From positions 1-36,189 of the forward strand of contig CAKZVJ010000105.1 in assembly GCA_937923345.1 (NCBI GenBank): 36,189 nucleotides of DNA, written 5' to 3'. The notes below the pieces were generated by a model. The model did no database searches. It was not told the DNA's origin and was given only the letters and a program-made list of their open reading frames with translations. The DNA comes from an uncultured Saprospiraceae bacterium (GTDB taxonomy: Bacteria; Bacteroidota; Bacteroidia; Chitinophagales; Saprospiraceae). The position numbers and the translations under genes are program-made. Shown piece after piece: positions 17,809 through 26,319 of the stretch (positions are counted from its first letter, which is position 1; every line of letters begins with the position of its first letter).

Positions 17809-18118
17809 TAAAAGAATAATGAATTATGAATTATGAACTTTCTGCTTATTGGCATATTCGCGTTATTTGGATTCATTAAAAAATGTAAAGAATTCACAGT
17901 AATAAAGGGTACACGTTAGCAATGAATTCACAATTCACTTTTCACACTTAAAATACTGCCTATCGCTGTTACCACTCACACAAAAAAATACACACGGTGA
18001 AGACCAGCACAATTGTAAGTTTGAAGATATTTACGGGTATAGTCTAGCTATTCTCACTATTCTTCTAAAAATATTACTATTTTGAGTTAACAAAAGTTAA
18101 GCATATAAACTAAGACTT

Positions 18119-20707
18119 ATGAAATGTAATCTATTCTTTCTGCTTGCCACTTTTTTACTACTAATACTATCTTTCAGTTGCGAACGCACAAAGCCAGAAT
18201 CAGTCTCAACGCACATACTAGATGCAAAGCAAGGGCCTTCAGAAGAATTCTTTTTGCAACGAATGGACCCCGATGGAAACTTCGCATTGAAAGCATATAC
18301 CAATGGGTTGAAGGAAGCGCAAAATGATGCAGCCACACCAACCAGATCAATAAATGGGTTTGATAATGAATGGACTGTCCAAGGGCCAGGCAATTTAGGA
18401 GGAAGAGTAAATACTTTAGCGATAGACCCTAAGGACGAAAACATCATCTACGCTGGTTTTTCTTTAGGAGGCGTATTTAAAACAGAAAATGCAGGGCAAA
18501 GTTGGAAGCCTATTTTTGATGATCAAATTTTTTCTGCCATTGGAGATATTACTATTGATCCAAATAATAGCAATACCGTATATGTAGGAACTGGTGACCC
18601 TAATATTTCAGGATTCCCTTCTATAGGAGATGGTATATACAAAAGTGAGGATGCAGGAGATACTTGGACGCACATTGGATTAACAGAACAAAGAATTATT
18701 TCTGAAATTATTGTTGACCCAAGAAACAGCAATAGACTTTTTGCCGCCACAATGGGTTTACCCTTTGCACGGAATAATCAACGTGGACTCTATCGCTCGG
18801 ATGATCAAGGCGACAATTGGGAGCAAGTTTTGTTTTTAAGTGAATCAGCAGGTGTATCAGATATTGCCATCAACCCTTCAAACCCTAATATCATTTATGC
18901 TGCTGGCTGGGACAGGATTAGAAACAATACGGAATCTATTGTCAGCGGAGAAGAAGCAAAAATATACCGTAGTATCAACGGAGGAGACGATTGGCAACTA
19001 TTAGAAGGTGGCTTACCCAACTCAGAAATTAATGGTAGAATAGGATTGTCGATTTGCAACTCATCACCAAATGTGATTTATGCTCAATATGCTGGACAAG
19101 ACAACTTTCTAGGGGGGATATATAGATCTGATGATTTTGGGACAAATTGGACATCCTTATCTGTAGATCCTAATATAGTTTTTTCTGGCTCTAGACCGTT
19201 AGGTGGCTTTGCTTGGTACTTTGGAAAAATTAGAGTTAATCCCAATAATCCAGATGATTTGTATTTGCTAGGGATTGACTTATGGAGATCTCAAGATGGT
19301 GGAACTACTTGGAATTTAGCTTCTCCTATTTGGTGGACGTATGAGGTACACGCCGACAAGCATGATTTGGTTTTCTTAGATGATGAGTCTATTCTTTTAG
19401 GTACCGATGGTGGAATTTATAAATCGGATAAAGACAATTTTGCTTGGGAAGACTTAGAGAATATTCCCACCAACAAATTCTATCGAACTGCCTACAATCC
19501 GCATCGCCCTGATTGGTATTACGGTGGTGCACAAGATAACGGTTCTACTGGAGGCAATGCTGATAATATAAACGACTGGCCACGACTCTTCGGGGGGGAT
19601 GGATTCCAACCTGCGTTTGACACAGATGATCCTAATAGATATTTTTTTGAAACACAAAATGGAAACATCTCAGCTACACTTGACGATGGTGGTATCTTTG
19701 AAAGAGCTATGGATGGCATTAATCAAAACGATCCAGTAAACTGGGATATGCCTTATCTTATAAGCGCCTATGATAACAATAAAATGATACTAGGAACCAA
19801 TAGAATATACAAAAGTGAAACTAGATTTCCTTTTTGGAATGTAATGAGCCCAGACCTTACAGATGGTCCTGCGGGGACTACTAGAAATGGATCGATAACT
19901 GCTATTCATGAATCTCCAGTGCAAGAGGATTTGGTATTTGTAGGCACCGGCGATGGCAATGTCTGGAAGGGTGATTTAGCCAACTATGGCAATTTTGAAA
20001 AAATCAGTGATGGATTGATTGATCAGTATGTTACTGATGTAGTAGGCTCCTATGTAGATACCGAGCGAATTTTTGTGACACATTCGGGATATAGAGATAA
20101 TGATAATTTGGATAGAATAAATCGTTCAGACGACGGTGGCCAAACTTGGACTGACATTTCTAGTAACCTTCCTGAAGTAGCAATCAATGAATTACTAATC
20201 ATGCCAGCCACAGGTGATTCTGTTATGTTTATCGCTACGGATGCAGGCGTATATGGCACCGTAGACGCTGCCACTACTTGGGAAAGGCTTGGTACAAATA
20301 TGACCATCATTCCTGTATACGATTTGGTGTACAATGAATTTAAAAATGAATTGGTTGCGGCGACTTTCGGAAGGTCTATACAGTCCTATGACTTGACAGA
20401 TATACTCAATCCTGAGGATGTGGAAGTGTCTGTATTCACCCCAGATAATGATGCCGTAGAGAGGCTGAAAGTATTCCCTAATCCTGCTGTTGATGAGATT
20501 AGCATAGCGTACACCAATATAGAACCTGATCGTAGTTCCGATATAGCCATTATTTCCGCGGATGGTAAATTAATCCAACTCATCGAAAAAGTCGAAGGCA
20601 CAAATGTTTTACAGCTAGTCGACCTAAGTAATCTTGCGCCTGGTAATTACTATGTGAAAGTAAAAGTTAGACACTCGGTATTGAGTGCGGGATTTGTAAA
20701 AATGTAG
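18119..20707 (+). CDS. Asp-box (BNR/sortilin-like) beta-propeller protein with T9SS tail
   Basis: The 862-residue protein begins with a hydrophobic signal ending L-S-F-S-C, a weak lipobox. Asp-box motifs S-x-D-x-G-x-x-W or close variants recur near residues 176, 227, 285, 337, 391 and 670 (for example SEDAGDTW, SDDQGDNW, SDDGGQTW), indicating one or two large beta-propellers of the VPS10/BNR class. Residues about 785-862 are a T9SS type A sorting domain (VFPNPAVDEISIAYTN, ending in GFVKM). It is therefore a likely surface or secreted protein. The early GPGNLGGRVNTLAIDP block is common in propeller proteins without known activity; the GH74 catalytic context is not recognisable, so no enzyme activity is assigned. 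It is monocistronic. Confidence 0.85.
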   Translation: MKCNLFFLLATFLLLILSFSCERTKPESVSTHILDAKQGPSEEFFLQRMDPDGNFALKAYTNGLKEAQNDAATPTRSINGFDNEWTVQGPGNLGGRVNTLAIDPKDENIIYAGFSLGGVFKTENAGQSWKPIFDDQIFSAIGDITIDPNNSNTVYVGTGDPNISGFPSIGDGIYKSEDAGDTWTHIGLTEQRIISEIIVDPRNSNRLFAATMGLPFARNNQRGLYRSDDQGDNWEQVLFLSESAGVSDIAINPSNPNIIYAAGWDRIRNNTESIVSGEEAKIYRSINGGDDWQLLEGGLPNSEINGRIGLSICNSSPNVIYAQYAGQDNFLGGIYRSDDFGTNWTSLSVDPNIVFSGSRPLGGFAWYFGKIRVNPNNPDDLYLLGIDLWRSQDGGTTWNLASPIWWTYEVHADKHDLVFLDDESILLGTDGGIYKSDKDNFAWEDLENIPTNKFYRTAYNPHRPDWYYGGAQDNGSTGGNADNINDWPRLFGGDGFQPAFDTDDPNRYFFETQNGNISATLDDGGIFERAMDGINQNDPVNWDMPYLISAYDNNKMILGTNRIYKSETRFPFWNVMSPDLTDGPAGTTRNGSITAIHESPVQEDLVFVGTGDGNVWKGDLANYGNFEKISDGLIDQYVTDVVGSYVDTERIFVTHSGYRDNDNLDRINRSDDGGQTWTDISSNLPEVAINELLIMPATGDSVMFIATDAGVYGTVDAATTWERLGTNMTIIPVYDLVYNEFKNELVAATFGRSIQSYDLTDILNPEDVEVSVFTPDNDAVERLKVFPNPAVDEISIAYTNIEPDRSSDIAIISADGKLIQLIEKVEGTNVLQLVDLSNLAPGNYYVKVKVRHSVLSAGFVKM

Positions 20708-20748
20708 AACTAGATTGACACGATGTTTACCATTTCTAAATATAAAAA

Positions 20749-21225
20749 CTACTCTTTTCTCTCTAATATTTTAGCTATTTCATCATAGTACTCTTGGGTA
20801 AGTTTCTCTGTCCAAATGGTAGGTTCAGGACCGTATATAGCAATATAGGATACAGCACTATTTTTTGAGGAGGTGTGCCAATGCTCTGTGTCTTTTTCAC
20901 ATTTGATGACATCCCCTTTTTCTATTAGAATGGGATCGTGTCCTCTCTCTTGGTAATATCCTTTACCATCAAGCACCATAATAATTTGAGCGGTACTATG
21001 CTTATGCCAATCCAATGTAGAGTTCGCACTAAATGTAGCTTGTGTGATATTTTTATTAAAACTAGAGTCTGCTTCAATTAAGAAATTGAGCCACGCATCT
21101 CCAATATGATGAATATTAGGTGCTTTTATTCCTTCCTCCAAAAAAGATTTCTTATTCCCTTCAAGCTGCTGGGCTATTAGAAAAAGAGGTACAAGGCAAA
21201 GAATACACAATAATAAAGATCTCAT
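20749..21225 (-). CDS. Exported cupin-domain protein
   Basis: The 158-residue protein has a signal peptide (about residues 1-18, ending LFLIAQQ) and one cupin beta-barrel. The first cupin motif is in LDWHKHSTAQIIMVLDGKG and the second is around GDVIKCEKDTEHWHTS, giving several histidines for a metal site. The layout resembles small cupins related to (R)-mandelonitrile lyase-like proteins, but the reaction cannot be named. It is the last gene of a three-gene minus-strand run with the 95-residue protein (58 bp) and the dehydrogenase. Confidence 0.82.
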   Translation of the reverse strand: MRSLLLCILCLVPLFLIAQQLEGNKKSFLEEGIKAPNIHHIGDAWLNFLIEADSSFNKNITQATFSANSTLDWHKHSTAQIIMVLDGKGYYQERGHDPILIEKGDVIKCEKDTEHWHTSSKNSAVSYIAIYGPEPTIWTEKLTQEYYDEIAKILERKE

Positions 21226-21283
21226 AATTACTTTTTAATTGGTTAAAATACTTTGGCTAAAATAAAAGATATAGTTTCCTAAA

Positions 21284-21571
21284 TTACTTTCTCCATTTCA
21301 ACATATCACTCTTTTCATTTGCATACTGAGCTCTCGCTTTTCCATTGATGGGCAATTCATTTTCCTTGCAATAAATAAATAGTTCGGTTGGGATGACTAA
21401 GATATCAACCACCTTCATGCCCTGAGATTCCATATTTCGAGTATGCTGTCTAGCACTCTTATGCCACTCTTCCCAAGTCTCAAACATATTATCAGCGTCT
21501 TCGCTAATTCTTAATATCTCAGGATAATCTTCCTTTTTAAAAAAGCTTACAGCAATAATTCCTTTATACAT
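21284..21571 (-). CDS. Conserved-looking small protein, function unknown
   Basis: The 95-residue cytoplasmic protein has no signal peptide, TM helix or cysteine cluster. It has a beta-alpha character at the N-terminus (MYKGIIAVSFFKKEDYPEIL), a Trp-rich helix (FETWEEWHKSARQHT) and a charged C-terminus. It lies 26 bp after the dehydrogenase gene and 58 bp before the cupin gene on the same strand, which argues for a real co-transcribed gene. I do not recognise the family. Confidence 0.7.
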   Translation of the reverse strand: MYKGIIAVSFFKKEDYPEILRISEDADNMFETWEEWHKSARQHTRNMESQGMKVVDILVIPTELFIYCKENELPINGKARAQYANEKSDMLKWRK

Positions 21572-21597
21572 AATTATATTATACTAAAGTCCACACT

Positions 21598-22593
21598 CTA
21601 ATGCTCAATAACAATTTTACCAATTTGCTGACCACTCTCTAAAGCATCAAATGCTTTTAAGGCATCGCTAAAAATAAAAGTCCTATCTACCTTTGGTCTT
21701 ATTTCATGTCTCTCCATAAAGGCAATCACTTCAAAAAAGTCATTTGGAGAACCCATGGTAGATCCGATAAATGAAATATGCTTCAAGAAAAAACGACTCA
21801 TATTTTTAATCTGTGTACTCCTTGAGCCAGTAGACCCATAGTATACAATTCGTGCGCCCATATTTAAAAAAGCTAAGTAACTATCTAGTTCTACAGGCGG
21901 TGAAGAATCTAACACCACGTCAATCTTACCAGCTACTGCTTTGAGCTCTGCAGGCCAATCAGGATTTTTATAGTTTACACCGTCTTTTGCCCCAGCTATC
22001 TTAGCCTGCTCTATTTTTTCGGCACTGCTGCTAGTCACATATACCTCCACGTCCAAATGAGCGCATAAGGAAAGACCAGCCTGAGCTACTCCCCCTCCAA
22101 TACCTGTAATCAGTATCTTATCTCCTTTTTTTACTTTACCATTATAAACAAGTGCTCGCCATGCTGTCAAGCTGGCCAGTGGCATGGCTGCTGCTTCCGG
22201 CCAGGTAAGATAGTCGGGCTTGATGACGACATTGATTTCTGGTACAGCTATATACTCGGCCATGGTACCAGGATCCGGCATCCCAAGCACTCTAAATTGT
22301 TTTGCTGAGGTATGCTGCTTATCTCCCCATCCATATGCAGGATAGATGAGCACATTTTTGCCTAGCATGATGTCATTGACCTCACTGCCTATTTTTTCAA
22401 CTATACCGGCCCCATCGGCTCCTAGTACACAAGGTAAAGTCATCCCGGGGTACAGGCCTTTTCTTAACCAAAGTTCTCGATGATTGAGTGCTGAGGCTAT
22501 GACCTTGACCAATACTTCATGTGGCTTGAGTTCCGGAATAGCTAATTCTACTATTTTTAGTTCTTTATCACTATTGAGCTGAAGTGCTTTCAT
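21598..22593 (-). CDS. Medium-chain dehydrogenase/reductase (zinc-type alcohol dehydrogenase or quinone oxidoreductase-like)
   Basis: The 331-residue protein has a GroES-like N-terminal domain (about residues 1-130, with NHRELWLRKGLYPGMTLPCV and LGADGAGIVEKIG) and a Rossmann domain with the NAD(P)-binding run ITGIGGGVAQAGL near residues 155-167. The Gly-rich GADGAGIV motif is typical of the MDR superfamily. The structural-zinc cysteine quartet is absent, which favours the quinone-oxidoreductase or acryloyl-CoA reductase-like branch over classical alcohol dehydrogenase. It probably reduces or oxidises a small carbonyl compound in the cytoplasm. It is the first gene of a run with the 95-residue protein and the cupin. 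Confidence 0.87.
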   Translation of the reverse strand: MKALQLNSDKELKIVELAIPELKPHEVLVKVIASALNHRELWLRKGLYPGMTLPCVLGADGAGIVEKIGSEVNDIMLGKNVLIYPAYGWGDKQHTSAKQFRVLGMPDPGTMAEYIAVPEINVVIKPDYLTWPEAAAMPLASLTAWRALVYNGKVKKGDKILITGIGGGVAQAGLSLCAHLDVEVYVTSSSAEKIEQAKIAGAKDGVNYKNPDWPAELKAVAGKIDVVLDSSPPVELDSYLAFLNMGARIVYYGSTGSRSTQIKNMSRFFLKHISFIGSTMGSPNDFFEVIAFMERHEIRPKVDRTFIFSDALKAFDALESGQQIGKIVIEH

Positions 22594-22713
22594 GTCGTAA
22601 AAATAAGCTTTTGCGTGTAAAATTGAGAATACTCATGACCAATGATCCCTAGAAAGAAAGCGAAATTTGCTTTGATATACTAAATATATAGTACGACCTA
22701 AATATCTTCATAA

Positions 22714-22756
22714 AACATAAAAAAAGCGCATATTCTTGAAGAAGAAATGCGCTTTT
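22714..22756 (-). terminator. Intrinsic terminator of the tRNA-Arg gene
   Basis: AAAAGCGCAT (22722-22731) pairs perfectly with ATGCGCTTTT (22747-22756). Read on the minus strand, the hairpin is followed by a run of seven T residues ending in ATG. It sits directly after the tRNA 3' end, as a tRNA terminator should. Confidence 0.85.
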
Positions 22757-22762
22757 CTATTT

Positions 22763-22839
22763 TGGTGATCCCAGGAGGATTCGAACCCCCAACCTTCAGA
22801 GCCGAAATCTGACATTCTATCCAGTTGAACTATGGGACC
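22763..22839 (-). tRNA. tRNA-Arg, anticodon UCG, CCA encoded
   Basis: Read on the minus strand, all parts of a tRNA cloverleaf can be paired by hand: a 7-bp acceptor stem (GGTCCCA with TGGGATC, one G-U), a 4-bp D stem, a 5-bp anticodon stem TCAGA/TCTGA around loop TTTCGGC, a 5-base variable loop, and a T stem GGGGG/CCTCC around TTCGAAT. The anticodon is TCG, which reads CGA arginine codons. The discriminator base is A and the CCA end is present in the DNA. A hairpin terminator follows. Confidence 0.96.
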
Positions 22840-23145
22840 CTAAAAGATGCATAAAGTTACATTAAATTATAGCAATTAAAAAAAGAAGTAGGCCCAATAA
22901 ATCCAGTCGTTTTTAAAGTAAGCTTTTTTATACCTAAACTTTTTCTGTGTTTAAGGTCTTTTCTTCTGCAAGGGATAGTAGCGGTATCTGCCGAAGTGTA
23001 GTCGGAGAGAAGCTCAGTCTCAGGGAGCTACGACGAGAGGAGGAGATCAATGAGACTGATACGCTGAACCCTACTGCACGAGAGCAGATAGTAGCGGAAA
23101 GCCCGGCCTCGATTTTTTTTTCATCGAGGATGCAGCCAAAAAAAA
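22840..23145. other. Intergenic region between the tRNA and the MFS gene, 306 bp
   Basis: The left 120 bp is AT-rich and probably holds the tRNA promoter, where the minus strand has TAACTTTA near 22850-22860, one base off TAnnTTTG. The right 180 bp is filled by copy A of the structured repeat. A plus-strand reading frame at 22947-23156 runs through that repeat and is not protein-like. Confidence 0.5.
22966..23140 (+). repeat. Structured intergenic repeat, copy A
   Basis: Box 1 AGGGATAGTAGCGG is at 22971-22984 and box 2 GCGGAAAGCCCGGCC at 23094-23108. Pairings seen are end helix CTGCA (22966-22970) with TGCAG (23131-23135); TATCTGC (22985-22991) with GCAGATA (23084-23090); TCAGTCTCA (23014-23022) with TGAGACTGA (23051-23059); and CCTCGAT (23107-23113) with ATCGAGG (23123-23129). 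GATAGTAGCGG occurs twice (22974-22984 and 23087-23097). It ends in an A-run 6 bp from the MFS gene's stop codon, pointing against that gene. Confidence 0.82.
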
Positions 23146-24387
23146 TTAAGAACTGAGTTTATTACTGGTAAACAAGAATACTAACCATGCAAAAAAGACG
23201 ATCCCTGCGGCGGCTATCAGTGGAAAATGAAAGTTGATAGCCGTCAAATATCCTCCTATAATCGGTGGCAATGTTGCCCCAAGAGATTGCATAGATTGAT
23301 TTATACCTAGAATAGAGCCTTGCTGACTTGGAGAGGCTTGCGCAGAAATAGTGCTTAATAAATTGGGTGTAGTAATGCCATGACTTATTGCAATTATAGG
23401 GGCGATAAAATACTCCCAGGTAACATCGGTCGGAAATAAGACCAACAACAAACCAATAGATAAGGTCAGCATGGCTACTTTGATTAATCCAACCGGCTGA
23501 TAATTTTTCTTTGCAAACACCCGTACTAAGTACCCCTGTGTAAAGACCAACCATATACCTACCCAAGCATAAAAAATGCCCACATCTCGCTCCGTGTAGT
23601 CAAATTTTTCAAATAAGGCAACCGCAAAAAATTGGGTGAAAAAAGTAAAGCCAAGTGAAAATAATAAGGCAACCGTAAAAATTGATCTAAGGTTAGGCAT
23701 TTTGAAGGAGTAAACAATGTTCCGTACACCAGTGAGTAAACTAACCACGCGTCCCTCCTTCTTTTGCAAAGTCTCTGGAAATAAAAATATCAACAAAACA
23801 ATATTGATAAAGGTGAGTATGGTGGTGAACCAAAATGGAGTCGAAGGTCCGAACCAATAAACAACAGAGTTATCTGCTAAAATCCCACCGATAGCTGGAC
23901 CCAAAATAAAGCCTAAACCAAAAGCCATCCCTATCAATCCAAAATTTTTTGTTCGATCTGCTCCTTCTGAAACATCAGCAATGGCAGAATAGACAATAGA
24001 AATATTGCCTCCCGTAAAGCCAGGTAGTAAACGGCTAAAAAATAATAGCCAAAGGTTTCCTTGCAACAGGGCGACGGCAAATAAAAAATAGCCCACCATA
24101 GTCCCGATTAAAGAAAGCATTAAGAGTGGCTTACGACCATGCCTATCCGAAAGAGCGCCTAATATAGGCGCTCCAAAAAATTGCATAAATGGAAACGCAG
24201 CCAACAAAAATCCATATACAATAGATCTGTCTTCATAAGACATTGACCCTACGAATAGAGATGACCCAGATTCATAAAACAAAGCAGGCAGTACAGGAAT
24301 AATTATACCGATACCTAGCATGTCTATAAATACAGTCAAGAAAACTGGGATGAGAATATTATTTTCTTTTTGAATTGTATTGCTCAT
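23146..24387 (-). CDS. MFS transporter, TCR/Tet (DHA1-like) family
   Basis: The 413-residue protein has about 12 hydrophobic helices. It carries the MFS motif A between TM2 and TM3 (LGALSDRHGRKPLL) and the RLLPGFTGGNISIVYSAIAD run typical of TetA-like proton antiporters. It would export a small molecule from the cytoplasm in exchange for protons; in environmental Bacteroidota this family is not proof of tetracycline resistance. Its start codon is 4 bp after the SDR stop codon, so the two are surely co-transcribed, SDR first. No TetR-type regulator is adjacent. Confidence 0.9.
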   Translation of the reverse strand: MSNTIQKENNILIPVFLTVFIDMLGIGIIIPVLPALFYESGSSLFVGSMSYEDRSIVYGFLLAAFPFMQFFGAPILGALSDRHGRKPLLMLSLIGTMVGYFLFAVALLQGNLWLLFFSRLLPGFTGGNISIVYSAIADVSEGADRTKNFGLIGMAFGLGFILGPAIGGILADNSVVYWFGPSTPFWFTTILTFINIVLLIFLFPETLQKKEGRVVSLLTGVRNIVYSFKMPNLRSIFTVALLFSLGFTFFTQFFAVALFEKFDYTERDVGIFYAWVGIWLVFTQGYLVRVFAKKNYQPVGLIKVAMLTLSIGLLLVLFPTDVTWEYFIAPIIAISHGITTPNLLSTISAQASPSQQGSILGINQSMQSLGATLPPIIGGYLTAINFHFPLIAAAGIVFFAWLVFLFTSNKLSS

Positions 24388-24391
24388 GTTA

Positions 24392-25150
24392 TTAAGCGGT
24401 CATTCCTCCATCTAAAGGCAAAGCAATACCATTTACAAAACTTGCTTTATCAGAACACAACCACATAATAGCATCCGCTATCTCTTGTACATCGCCAAAG
24501 CGATTCATGGGAATTGTTTTTTTAAGTTTTTCAGAAAGCCCCTCTTTAAGACCATCCATCATCTCGGGCGTGAATAAAGCAGTCACCGTAAAGGCAGGAC
24601 AAATAGCATTGATGCGTATATTCTTTTTAGCATATTCCATGGAGGCCGTTTTGGTCATACCCACTACAGCATGCTTACTGGCAGCATAGGCTATACTTCT
24701 AGGTAAACCTCTTAGGCCAGCCACACTCGCAGTATTGACGATCACCCCTCCACCTTGTTTAAGCATTTGCTCTACTTGTAGTTTCATTCCATAAAACACA
24801 CCACTTGCATTGATGGCCATGACTTGATCCCAATCCTCATTAGAAGTATGAATCATCGGAGTTGGGATATTGCCAATACCCGCATTATTAATAGCTATAT
24901 CAATACGTCCGTAGTCCGTAATCACTTTTCCGTGTACAGCCTTCATCACCTCCCAGTCTGCTACATTCGTCTTGATAAACTCGGCCTTTCCTCCCTTCTC
25001 TATTATTTGCTCTACTAGTTTTGCACCAGCTACCTCATTTAAGTCTACTGCTATAATAGTAGCCCCTTTTTCTGACATAGACATGGCAGTTGCATGTCCT
25101 ATTCCCGAAGCTGCTCCAGTTATTATCGCAATTTTATCTTTAAATTCCAT
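24392..25150 (-). CDS. SDR family NAD(P)-dependent oxidoreductase
   Basis: The 252-residue classical short-chain dehydrogenase has the cofactor motif T11-G-A-A-S-G-I-G18, the NNAG motif, the catalytic Ser in NTASVAGL, and Y155-x-x-x-K159 in AYAASKHAV. The C-terminal LPLDGGMTA is usual for the family. It would interconvert an alcohol and a ketone using NAD(P)H; the substrate is unknown. It is not obviously KduD although it lies next to the uronate operon: a repeat element and 256 bp separate them. On the minus strand TAGCTTTG at 25162-25155 fits TAnnTTTG, but is so close to the ATG that the mRNA would be nearly leaderless. Confidence 0.9.
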   Translation of the reverse strand: MEFKDKIAIITGAASGIGHATAMSMSEKGATIIAVDLNEVAGAKLVEQIIEKGGKAEFIKTNVADWEVMKAVHGKVITDYGRIDIAINNAGIGNIPTPMIHTSNEDWDQVMAINASGVFYGMKLQVEQMLKQGGGVIVNTASVAGLRGLPRSIAYAASKHAVVGMTKTASMEYAKKNIRINAICPAFTVTALFTPEMMDGLKEGLSEKLKKTIPMNRFGDVQEIADAIMWLCSDKASFVNGIALPLDGGMTA

Positions 25151-25218
25151 CCTTCAAAGCTAGTTTATTATTATGTCTATTTGGGACTACACGACAATGT
25201 TTTTTTTGGATGAGAATA

Positions 25219-25340
25219 TTTTGGGCGTCCCCTTGACTTTTCGCTCAAAAAGCGAAAAGTTAAGGGCGGGCTTTTCGCAGCTTGGTCCTGAAAAAAAATC
25301 AGGACTGACACTATCGTGTCACTGCTACTATCCCTGACGC
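25219..25340 (-). repeat. Structured intergenic repeat, copy B
   Basis: Read on the minus strand from 25340: box 1 is GCGTCAGGGATAGTAGC and box 2 is AAAAGCCCGCCC. GCGTC (25340-25336) pairs with GACGC (25229-25225) as the end helix. Internal hairpins are TGACAC/GTGTCA (25306-25321) and GTCCTGA/TCAGGAC (25285-25305), and the 3' hairpin pairs 25230-25244 with 25252-25266 with one mismatch. It ends in CCCAAAA. It lies between kduI and the SDR gene in the same direction as both. Confidence 0.82.
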
Positions 25341-25406
25341 AAAAAAAAATAATATAAGCGGTATATACAAAAGGGTTAAATCAATTATTTTATTTCCCTA
25401 TTAGGC

Positions 25407-26237
25407 TTACCGTATATCCTTTAAGGCTACAAAATCCATATCCGAAAAATCTTGATTTTCCCCTGCCATCGCCCATATAAATGAATAACTAGAAGTACCA
25501 GAACCTGCATGTATTGACCAAGGCGGAGAAATAATGGCTTGATTATTCTGAATCCAGAGATGTCGAGTTTCTTGCGGCTGTCCCATAAAATGCATAACAC
25601 CATGATTTTTTGGAACATCAAAATAAAGATATACTTCACTTCTTCGGTCATGGGTATGAGCTGGCATTGTATTCCATACACTCCCCTTTTCAAGAACCGT
25701 TAGGCCCATAACTACTTGACAACTCTTTATTCCATCTCCATGAATATATTTATATATTGTTCGATGATTAGAAGTTTCACTTGCCCCTAAAGCAAAAGGC
25801 TGCGCTTTTTCTTTTGTATATAAGGTATTAGGAAAACTTACATGAGCTGGAGCGGAAAACAAAAAGTACTTAGCTTGATTATTTTTTAAGTTTGATTTAA
25901 AACTAACCTTTTTAGTTCCTTTACCTAAGTACAGACAGCTCAAAGTAGCCATAGTGTAACTTTTGCCATCTGCTACAATAGTTCCTTTTCCACCTATATT
26001 GACAATTCCCATTTCTCTTCTTTCTAAGAAGAATTTACTCTTTAATGCCTCGTAATTTGACAAATTGACAACCTTACTTGTTGGTATAATCCCACCCATA
26101 ACCATTCTATCATAATGGCTATAAACGAAGTTTGCTTTGCCTTTCGTAAATAGACTTTCGACTAAAAAGTTAGAACGCAATTCCGAAGTGTTCATTCTTT
26201 CCACTTCCTTTATACTAGATTCGTATCGTTGTTCCAT
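25407..26237 (-). CDS. kduI: 5-keto-4-deoxyuronate isomerase (4-deoxy-L-threo-5-hexosulose-uronate ketol-isomerase)
   Basis: The 276-residue cupin-like enzyme converts 4-deoxy-L-threo-5-hexosulose uronate, the product released when an unsaturated uronyl residue is cut off, into 3-deoxy-D-glycero-2,5-hexodiulosonate. The family's zinc ligands are in place: H194 and H196 in MPAHTHDRRSEVY, E201, and H243 in PWSIHAGSG, each two residues lower than in the E. coli enzyme as I remember it. The length is usual for the family. It is the last gene of the uronate operon, 82 bp after dctM. The next steps (KduD, KdgK, KdgA) are not in this window. Confidence 0.96.
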   Translation of the reverse strand: MEQRYESSIKEVERMNTSELRSNFLVESLFTKGKANFVYSHYDRMVMGGIIPTSKVVNLSNYEALKSKFFLERREMGIVNIGGKGTIVADGKSYTMATLSCLYLGKGTKKVSFKSNLKNNQAKYFLFSAPAHVSFPNTLYTKEKAQPFALGASETSNHRTIYKYIHGDGIKSCQVVMGLTVLEKGSVWNTMPAHTHDRRSEVYLYFDVPKNHGVMHFMGQPQETRHLWIQNNQAIISPPWSIHAGSGTSSYSFIWAMAGENQDFSDMDFVALKDIR

Positions 26238-26319
26238 ATTAAAATTTTCTATTTGATCATTTAAATAATTTTATTAAAATTCTTTGCTTTCTACCTTGCA
26301 TTATTTTTAGGTCTTTCTA

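Larger units (their letters stand above)
17743..18118. other. Divergent intergenic region, 376 bp
   Basis: It separates the leftward GH32 gene from the rightward propeller-protein gene. Apart from the GH32 -7 box and palindrome it holds two small heptamer arrays: ATGAATT, ATGAATT, ATGAACT at 17819-17839 and AATTCAC, AATTCAC, TTTTCAC at 17925-17945, which are partly complementary to each other. No clear TAnnTTTG box is seen for the gene at 18119; the closest is TATTTTG near 18078. No small ORF or RNA gene is evident. Confidence 0.55.

Noticed and set aside
18119-20707. Propeller protein as a GH74 xyloglucanase
   Set aside because: Asp-boxes are shared by many propellers; the catalytic context of GH74 was not recognisable and no xyloglucan genes are near.
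22947-23156. 69-codon plus-strand reading frame
   Set aside because: It runs through copy A of the structured repeat and its composition is explained by the hairpins.
23146-24387. MFS transporter as a tetracycline resistance gene
   Set aside because: Family membership alone does not show this; there is no TetR neighbour and the gene is paired with an SDR.
24392-25150. SDR as KduD completing the uronate pathway
   Set aside because: The N-terminus and substrate region differ from KduD as I know it, the gene is paired with an exporter, and a repeat element separates it from kduI.
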